A stretch of 64,000 nucleotides of DNA, taken from positions 13,010-77,009 of the forward strand of contig JBFYKH010000008.1 of assembly GCA_041306075.1 (NCBI GenBank), in the 5' to 3' direction. A program made the translations under genes and the position numbers. Of the stretch, positions 59,862-64,000 are shown one piece after another. This DNA comes from JAHIYG01 sp041306075 (GTDB taxonomy: Archaea; Altiarchaeota; Altiarchaeia; IMC4; SCGC-AAA252-I15). The stretch's first letter is position 1; each line of letters begins with the position of its first letter. Below the pieces are notes generated by a model. The model did no database searches, was not told where the DNA came from, and saw only the letters and a list, made by a program, of their open reading frames with translations.

Positions 59862-60841
59862 TCCTTCACCTCTTCAGGCTTCGGTTCCGGCTGCTTGTTG
59901 GACCCAGTGACTATCTTCAGCTTCCCGGCCTCGCCATCCTTGAGCTTCACGTAGTTCGTGTTCTCTAGGGCGTTCAGGACCGCGTGCGCGAAGTTTATCC
60001 CCGTCCTGGTGTGGCCTTCGGTCATCACCCAGACGTCCTTTATGCCGGCCAGAAGGAGGATGGTCTTGGCCACGGAGCCGCTGACTATCCCGACGCCCCT
60101 CGGCGCCGGCATCAGCGTAACCTGGACGCTGCCAGAACTCCCCTGTATCTTGAACGGCACCGTGTGCGGCGTCCCGCAGCCGCACTCCCAGCTTCCGCAT
60201 CCGCGCTTTATCTCGACTATGTTCATCTTCGCGCGCTCAATGCTCTTGCGAATAGTCGGGCCTGCTTCCTTGCCCTTCGCCTCGCCGATGCCCACGTATC
60301 CGTCGTTGTTGCCTACCGCGGCGACGACCCGGAACCTCATCCTCCTGCCCGAGTCGGTGACCCTCTGCACCCTCCCGACCGCAAGAACCTCCTCCTGCAT
60401 GCCCGGCAAGAGCTTGTCGACTAGCCCGACCTCCTTTATCGGGATGGACTGGAGCATTATCTCGTGCATTGAGGCTATCTCGCCGCTGTGGACCTTCCTT
60501 CCGAGGTCGGTCTTCGGCACCCAGACGGCCTCGACGTAATCCTCGTCGTAGCCTCCGCGACGCTTCTCCCGGACGCCCTCCTTCTTAAGCTTCTCAAGGA
60601 CTTCCTGGGCGTTCTCGGCCTCGTCGACAATGACCGCCGGAGCCTCCGGCATTATCTCATCCTCGGTCTTCGCCTCTACCTCGACCTCATCGGCTGCGGG
60701 CGCCGCCGCCACCAGAGTGGCCGCAGTGGCCGCCGAATCCTCCTTGACGGCCTTGGCCTTCGCGCCTTTGCCAGGCTTAGCCTCCTTCGCCGCATCCTTC
60801 ACCGAATCCGAGGTCTTCTCTTCAGCTGCCATGATAATCAC
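59858..60841 (-). CDS. rps5: Ribosomal protein uS5 with ~90-residue N-terminal extension
   Basis: 327 aa from GTG 60841 (GTGA overlap with rpl18 stop); ATG 60832 is an alternative. The S5 double-stranded RNA-binding domain (VGRVQRVTDSGRRMRFRVVAAVGNNDGYVGIGEAKGKE) and C-terminal domain (PRGVGIVSGSVAKTILLLAGIKDVWVMTEGHTRT) are normal. The first ~90 residues are an Ala/Glu/Lys-rich low-complexity tail not seen in typical ~210-240 aa archaeal S5. Confidence 0.94.
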   Translation of the reverse strand: MIIMAAEEKTSDSVKDAAKEAKPGKGAKAKAVKEDSAATAATLVAAAPAADEVEVEAKTEDEIMPEAPAVIVDEAENAQEVLEKLKKEGVREKRRGGYDEDYVEAVWVPKTDLGRKVHSGEIASMHEIMLQSIPIKEVGLVDKLLPGMQEEVLAVGRVQRVTDSGRRMRFRVVAAVGNNDGYVGIGEAKGKEAGPTIRKSIERAKMNIVEIKRGCGSWECGCGTPHTVPFKIQGSSGSVQVTLMPAPRGVGIVSGSVAKTILLLAGIKDVWVMTEGHTRTGINFAHAVLNALENTNYVKLKDGEAGKLKIVTGSNKQPEPKPEEVKE

Positions 60842-61359
60842 TTAGACTTGAGCACTGCCTCCTTCACCTTCGAGAAGTCGGCCTCCATGCCCTTTGAACC
60901 CTCCCTGTAGGAGGCGATAACCTTTCCGGTTAGCCTGTCCTCCGACGGAAACACGGACGCGTCCGCCTCGGAGACGACTTTGGCGTCTTTCAGGCCCTTG
61001 AGGGTCGCGTATATCCTCGAGCCCTTCGTCACAGGATACAATCCCGTATCGAGTATAGCCGACTCCACGTTCGCCTTCCTGCCCCTGACGCCGCACAAAA
61101 GCCCCGTCAGGTAGGCCGCCGGCGTGTTGGACGTAGCGTGCTTCCATCCGTATTCGGCCAGTTCCGCGGAATTCGCGGCCGCCACGACCTTGTCCCCGTC
61201 CTCGGAGTATGCCACAAGCTGCGCCACCACGTGCCGGTTAGACGTCCTCACCACGAACCTGGTGATGCCGGACTTCAGCAGATTAAGCCGCCTCTTGTAG
61301 TCGGTCCTCTGCTCACGCTTCCTCCTGAAGTCCACGCTGTAGGTGGCGCCTGTTGCCAT
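60838..61359 (-). CDS. rpl18: Ribosomal protein uL18
   Basis: 173 aa. The archaeal L18 pattern is present: FRRKREQRTDYKRRLNLLKSG, RFVVRTSNRHVVAQLV, NTPAAYLTGLLCGVRGRK, DTGLYPVTKGSRIYATLKGL. It binds 5S rRNA. It starts directly after the rpl19e stop. Confidence 0.95.
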   Translation of the reverse strand: MATGATYSVDFRRKREQRTDYKRRLNLLKSGITRFVVRTSNRHVVAQLVAYSEDGDKVVAAANSAELAEYGWKHATSNTPAAYLTGLLCGVRGRKANVESAILDTGLYPVTKGSRIYATLKGLKDAKVVSEADASVFPSEDRLTGKVIASYREGSKGMEADFSKVKEAVLKSK

Positions 61360-61800
61360 TTAAACCCTCATCCTCCCTATCTGCTCGCGCAGATGCCTCC
61401 TGCTTAGGAACATGTTACCCTTCGCCTGGCGGTAGAGCTTCCGGTACTCGGTCGGGGTTATCTCCTTCTTTTCCCGCATCATCCTCAGCTCGTCCCTGAT
61501 GGCGCGTATCTTGTTGACCCACTTCCGCTTCCCGGGGGTCCTCGCCTTCGAGCGGCCTTCGCGCTTGCCCATGCCGCGGTGCCTGCCCTTCAGCTTGGCC
61601 TTCTTCCTCGACCTCGCCCTCCCCCGGCTTATGCCGGACTTGGGCTTCACGGTTATGGCACCGGACTTCAGGAGCCCGCGGATGTCGTCCTTGGTGAGCG
61701 CGCCGGAAACGTCCTCAAGCCGCTCCGGGTTGAACCTTATCCTCGTCTTCCCTGCGCCGGTGACCGCCGAAGCCAGCCGCCTGTGACTCGTAAGGTTCAT
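61360..61800 (-). CDS. rpl19e: Ribosomal protein eL19
   Basis: 146 aa. A very basic protein found only in Archaea and Eukarya: RFNPERLEDVSGALTKDDIRGLLKSGAITV, SRGRARSRKKAKLKGRHRGMGKREG, then helical RMMREKKEITPTEYRKLYRQAKG. Its start overlaps the rpl32e stop (ATGA). Confidence 0.95.
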   Translation of the reverse strand: MNLTSHRRLASAVTGAGKTRIRFNPERLEDVSGALTKDDIRGLLKSGAITVKPKSGISRGRARSRKKAKLKGRHRGMGKREGRSKARTPGKRKWVNKIRAIRDELRMMREKKEITPTEYRKLYRQAKGNMFLSRRHLREQIGRMRV

Positions 61801-62465
61801 GCCTCGCCCCTCCTCGGATTGAGTACCGTTATCTTAAGCCTGTTGGCCTCCTCGATTATCAGGTTCCTCTTCCTGCGGCCCACCGACTTCGCGATTACCG
61901 CCGCCTCCCTGCCGGGCTTCACGGCCCTGAGGTCGTTGACGTTGAACACGCGGTGCGGCTCGAAACCGAACTGCAGCCCAGAGTCCCGAGCCGGCTTCTT
62001 GTAGCCTATCTCCGGCAGACCGCCCTTGCCGCGCTTGCGCTCGAGCTTCTTGCTGTCTATCCCGGTAGGCCTCCTCCAGACGTCCTGCAGGCGCTTGTAC
62101 CTGCCGCCCTCCTGCCGTATGAACCTCGGCTTCCCCTTGTCCGGGACGGAAACCCCCTTTTTCGGGAGATACGCTATTTTCGCGACCTCGATTATCCTCT
62201 TCGGCTTCAGCTCCTTCTTCGGGGGAGCGGCCTCCGCCGGCTTCGCTCTTGGCTTCGGTTCGGCGGCCTTCGGCTTCTCCGCCGGCTTCGCCTCCTTCTG
62301 AGCCTCCTTCGCGGCCGGCTTCTGCTCTGGCTTCTTGGACTCCTGCTTCTGCTTGACGGGCGCCTTTTCAGACGCCTTGCGCTCTTCCTTCTTCGCCGGC
62401 TTATGCTCTGCCTTCTTCGCCACGGGCTTCTTCGCCGCCGTCTTCCTAGCCTTTGATTCCGTCAT
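61797..62465 (-). CDS. rpl32e: Ribosomal protein eL32 with long Lys/Ala/Pro-rich N-terminal extension
   Basis: 222 aa. The C-terminal ~125 residues are L32e (RFIRQEGGRYKRLQDVWRRPTGIDSKKLERKRGKGGLPEIGYKKPARD). The first ~95 residues are a repetitive KPAKKEE/AEKPKAAEPK-type tail, histone-H1-like in composition. Archaeal L32e is usually ~130 aa, but extended tails also occur in some lineages. It is coupled to rpl6 and rpl19e. Confidence 0.94.
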   Translation of the reverse strand: MTESKARKTAAKKPVAKKAEHKPAKKEERKASEKAPVKQKQESKKPEQKPAAKEAQKEAKPAEKPKAAEPKPRAKPAEAAPPKKELKPKRIIEVAKIAYLPKKGVSVPDKGKPRFIRQEGGRYKRLQDVWRRPTGIDSKKLERKRGKGGLPEIGYKKPARDSGLQFGFEPHRVFNVNDLRAVKPGREAAVIAKSVGRRKRNLIIEEANRLKITVLNPRRGEA

Positions 62466-62466
62466 T

Positions 62467-63033
62467 TTACGATGATATCGGCTTGCCTGCCTTCTCGATT
62501 ATGTACACGCCGTCCTGGAAAACCCGGACGTCAAGCTTCTTTATCCGCGTCAGCTGCTCGATGTTCGCAGCCGTCTGGCCGACCTTCTCCTTGTCGGCTC
62601 CGGTGACCGTGACCTCGTTGCCCTTGACCTCGACCTTGACGCCCTCGATTATGTTCGTGCGCCGGGGATACTTCTCCCCGAGGAAGTTGTCCACGACGAA
62701 CTCGCCGCCCTTCACTGCGACCTTCATCGGGAAGTGCGAGTACACTATCCTCAGCTTGTACGTGTAGCCTTCGGTCACGCCTCGCATCATGTTCTTGATG
62801 TGGCCTGCGACGGCGCCCATGATTGCCATCTGCTTCCTCAGCGGGAACCTCTTGGTCTTCGCGGTTATCCTGACCTTGCCGCCCTCCGAGGCCATGTTGA
62901 TGAAATCCTCCATGAACCTCCTCGACAGCTCCCCGTTCCTGCCCTTGACTGTTATGTTGCGGCCCCTCGCCTCGACCTGAACGCCTTCGATAACGTCCAC
63001 CTCCAGCGAGCCGCCGTGCTTCTTCTCTGTCAT
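62467..63033 (-). CDS. rpl6: Ribosomal protein uL6
   Basis: 188 aa from ATG 63033, just after the rps8 stop. Two L6 domains (VQVEARGRNITVKGRNGELSRRF and VKVEVKGNEVTVTGADKEKVGQTAANIEQL) with GVTEGYTYKLRIVYSHFPMKV between. Ends as usual in FQDGVYIIEKAGKP. Confidence 0.95.
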   Translation of the reverse strand: MTEKKHGGSLEVDVIEGVQVEARGRNITVKGRNGELSRRFMEDFINMASEGGKVRITAKTKRFPLRKQMAIMGAVAGHIKNMMRGVTEGYTYKLRIVYSHFPMKVAVKGGEFVVDNFLGEKYPRRTNIIEGVKVEVKGNEVTVTGADKEKVGQTAANIEQLTRIKKLDVRVFQDGVYIIEKAGKPISS

Positions 63034-63034
63034 C

Positions 63035-63424
63035 TTAGTATGCATATGCTATGAGCCTTCCTCCAAGGCCCATCGACTTGGCTTCCTCGTGGCTCATCAC
63101 GCCCTTCGGCGTCGAGACCACCAGGAGGCCGAAACCCTGCGCGGGGAGATACCGCTTCTCCCACCTGTCGAATTCCGCGTTCTTTACCGGGAACCTCGGC
63201 TTGATGATTCCGCAGTCGTTTATCTGACGCACCAGCCTGATGCGCACCGAGCCTCCCCGGCGGTCCTCGGAGACCTCGAGTTCGCCGACATACCCCTTCC
63301 GCTGGAGGATTTCCAGGACGCTCATCAGGAGCCTGCTCTTCGGGGCTACCGTGCAGTCAGACTTCCCGGTCCGTTCAGCGTTCTTTATCACCGAAATCGC
63401 ATCGTTTAGCGGGTCATGCCTCAT
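63035..63424 (-). CDS. rps8: Ribosomal protein uS8
   Basis: 129 aa from ATG 63424; the longer open frame to 63799 is antisense-like shadow of rps12. Typical archaeal S8: PLNDAISVIKNAERTGKSDC, RKGYVGELEVSEDRRGG, then LPAQGFGLLVVSTPKGVMSHEEAKSMGLGGRLIAYAY. It begins 2 bases after the rps12 stop with a gaggt ribosome-binding site. Confidence 0.96.
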   Translation of the reverse strand: MRHDPLNDAISVIKNAERTGKSDCTVAPKSRLLMSVLEILQRKGYVGELEVSEDRRGGSVRIRLVRQINDCGIIKPRFPVKNAEFDRWEKRYLPAQGFGLLVVSTPKGVMSHEEAKSMGLGGRLIAYAY

Positions 63425-63426
63425 TT

Positions 63427-63855
63427 TTACCTCTGCGGCTTCTCCTTGCGGCCGTGCACCATCTCGTTCAAGGAGATGTCGTTGACTTTGATGACCTTGT
63501 ATCTGACGCCCGAGAGGTCGCCCATGCTCCTGCCCTTCCTGCCACCGAGGCCCTCTATGAGGACCTGGTCGTGCTCGTCGATGAACGTGATTGCCCTGTT
63601 CCTCGGCGCGAACGCGGTGACCTGGCGGCCGTTCTTGATGAGCTGGACCCTGACGCACTTCCGTATAGCGGAGTTCGGCTGCTTCGCCTCGATGCCAACC
63701 TTCTCCAGGACTATGCCCTTCGCCTGAGGCGCCCCCTCGAGGGGGTCGTGCTTCTCCTTCAGGAGGAGTACGCGCCTTGCGTAGTCGGACTTCCTCCAAC
63801 GGAACTTCTTCCTCGTGTCCTGCAGCTTCTTGGCCGCGTATTCGCCTTTACCCAT
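63427..63855 (-). CDS. rps12: Ribosomal protein uS12
   Basis: 142 aa. Archaeal/eukaryal S12 (S23e): KGIVLEKVGIEAKQPNSAIRKCVRVQLIKNGRQVTAFAPRNRAI with the conserved KQPNSAIRKC and the PGVRYK-type loop (here LSGVRYKVIKV). It takes part in decoding-centre fidelity. In most archaea rps12 lies with rps7/EF-2/rpoA genes. Here it heads the spc-like operon immediately before rps8, in the slot of rps14/rpl5. Confidence 0.95.
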   Translation of the reverse strand: MGKGEYAAKKLQDTRKKFRWRKSDYARRVLLLKEKHDPLEGAPQAKGIVLEKVGIEAKQPNSAIRKCVRVQLIKNGRQVTAFAPRNRAITFIDEHDQVLIEGLGGRKGRSMGDLSGVRYKVIKVNDISLNEMVHGRKEKPQR

Positions 63856-64000
63856 TTTCCAAATATCAGGTCAGCTTCGAACCGGGCAGGCAGTGTTGGC
63901 AGCCGGCCGAACCAGAGCCGAGCCACGCCAATTAACCAACCCGAAAAAAAACGGTAGATATTATAACAACACCAGGGTATAAAAAGGGGGGGATTATGTC
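63856..64000 (-). promoter_or_regulatory. Promoter and structured leader of the ribosomal-protein operon
   Basis: On the minus strand a strong TATA box (ctttttatac, about 63976-63986) precedes ~100 bases of leader to the rps12 ATG at 63855. The leader contains an inverted repeat (ttggc 63896-63900 with gccaa 63927-63931) enclosing a GC-rich segment and a run of eight T (63941-63949 region). Such leaders can be targets of ribosomal-protein autoregulation; this is inferred. No other gene is seen before the window end. Confidence 0.45.

Noticed and set aside
1..64000. CRISPR array, tRNA genes, or intact insertion sequences
   Set aside because: No spaced short repeats, no T-arm GGTTCRANYCC element in an intergenic context, and no transposase catalytic region were seen; the 55-aa transposase-like module is alone.

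Overview
This is archaeal DNA. It has a GC-rich coding style, genes starting directly behind TATA-like boxes with short or no leaders, and archaeal-type translation genes: GatE, archaeal/eukaryal ProRS, Trm1, TrmI, and ribosomal proteins L32e and L19e in an archaeal spc-like operon. AMP phosphorylase, NurA and a DUF39/NIL-ferredoxin homocysteine pathway agree with this. The lineage cannot be fixed from the window. Proline and thiamine-salvage genes and hydrogenase maturation genes argue against a very reduced parasite. The many large, poorly recognisable surface proteins suggest an uncultivated lineage.

Layout. 1-13 kb holds two paralogous MacB-like ABC systems, each with a CARDB-type exported protein and a dedicated regulator: a membrane-tethered winged helix on the left and a GbsR/MarR-like protein on the right. 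Between them lie gatE, a methyltransferase and small genes. 13-21 kb carries an AI-2E-like membrane protein, proS, small membrane or exported proteins, a large FG-GAP propeller surface protein and trmI. 21-26 kb carries hsp20 and a homocysteine-biosynthesis operon (DUF39-CBS, NIL-ferredoxin, an alpha-solenoid, COG2122/UPF0280) with a divergent HTH-CBS regulator. 26-31 kb holds proA, proC, thiM and several small genes. 31-43 kb holds a P-type ATPase, a ferredoxin-NADP reductase-like flavoprotein, a ferritin-like protein, hydrogenase maturation genes, ubiX, trm1, nurA and AMP phosphorylase. A structured, apparently non-coding interval lies at 38161-38443.

43.6-57.5 kb is the most unusual part. 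Two very large translationally coupled proteins (2410 and 1058 aa) have VirB6/TrbL-like polytopic N-termini. The larger one also shows a clan-CD (caspase/C80-like) His/Cys pair and, 780 residues later, an HEXXH metallopeptidase motif. A KaiC/RAD55-like ATPase and a triple-repeat cysteine-rich membrane protein are transcribed divergently, followed by a convergent lipoprotein. I see no VirB4 or VirD4 ATPase here, so this is not a complete type IV secretion locus. It could be a novel envelope-spanning or protease-delivery system.

The window ends in an operon rps12-rps8-rpl6-rpl32e-rpl19e-rpl18-rps5-rpl30-rpl15-secY on the minus strand. Here rps12 sits where rps14/rpl5 normally stand, and S5 and L32e carry long low-complexity N-terminal extensions.
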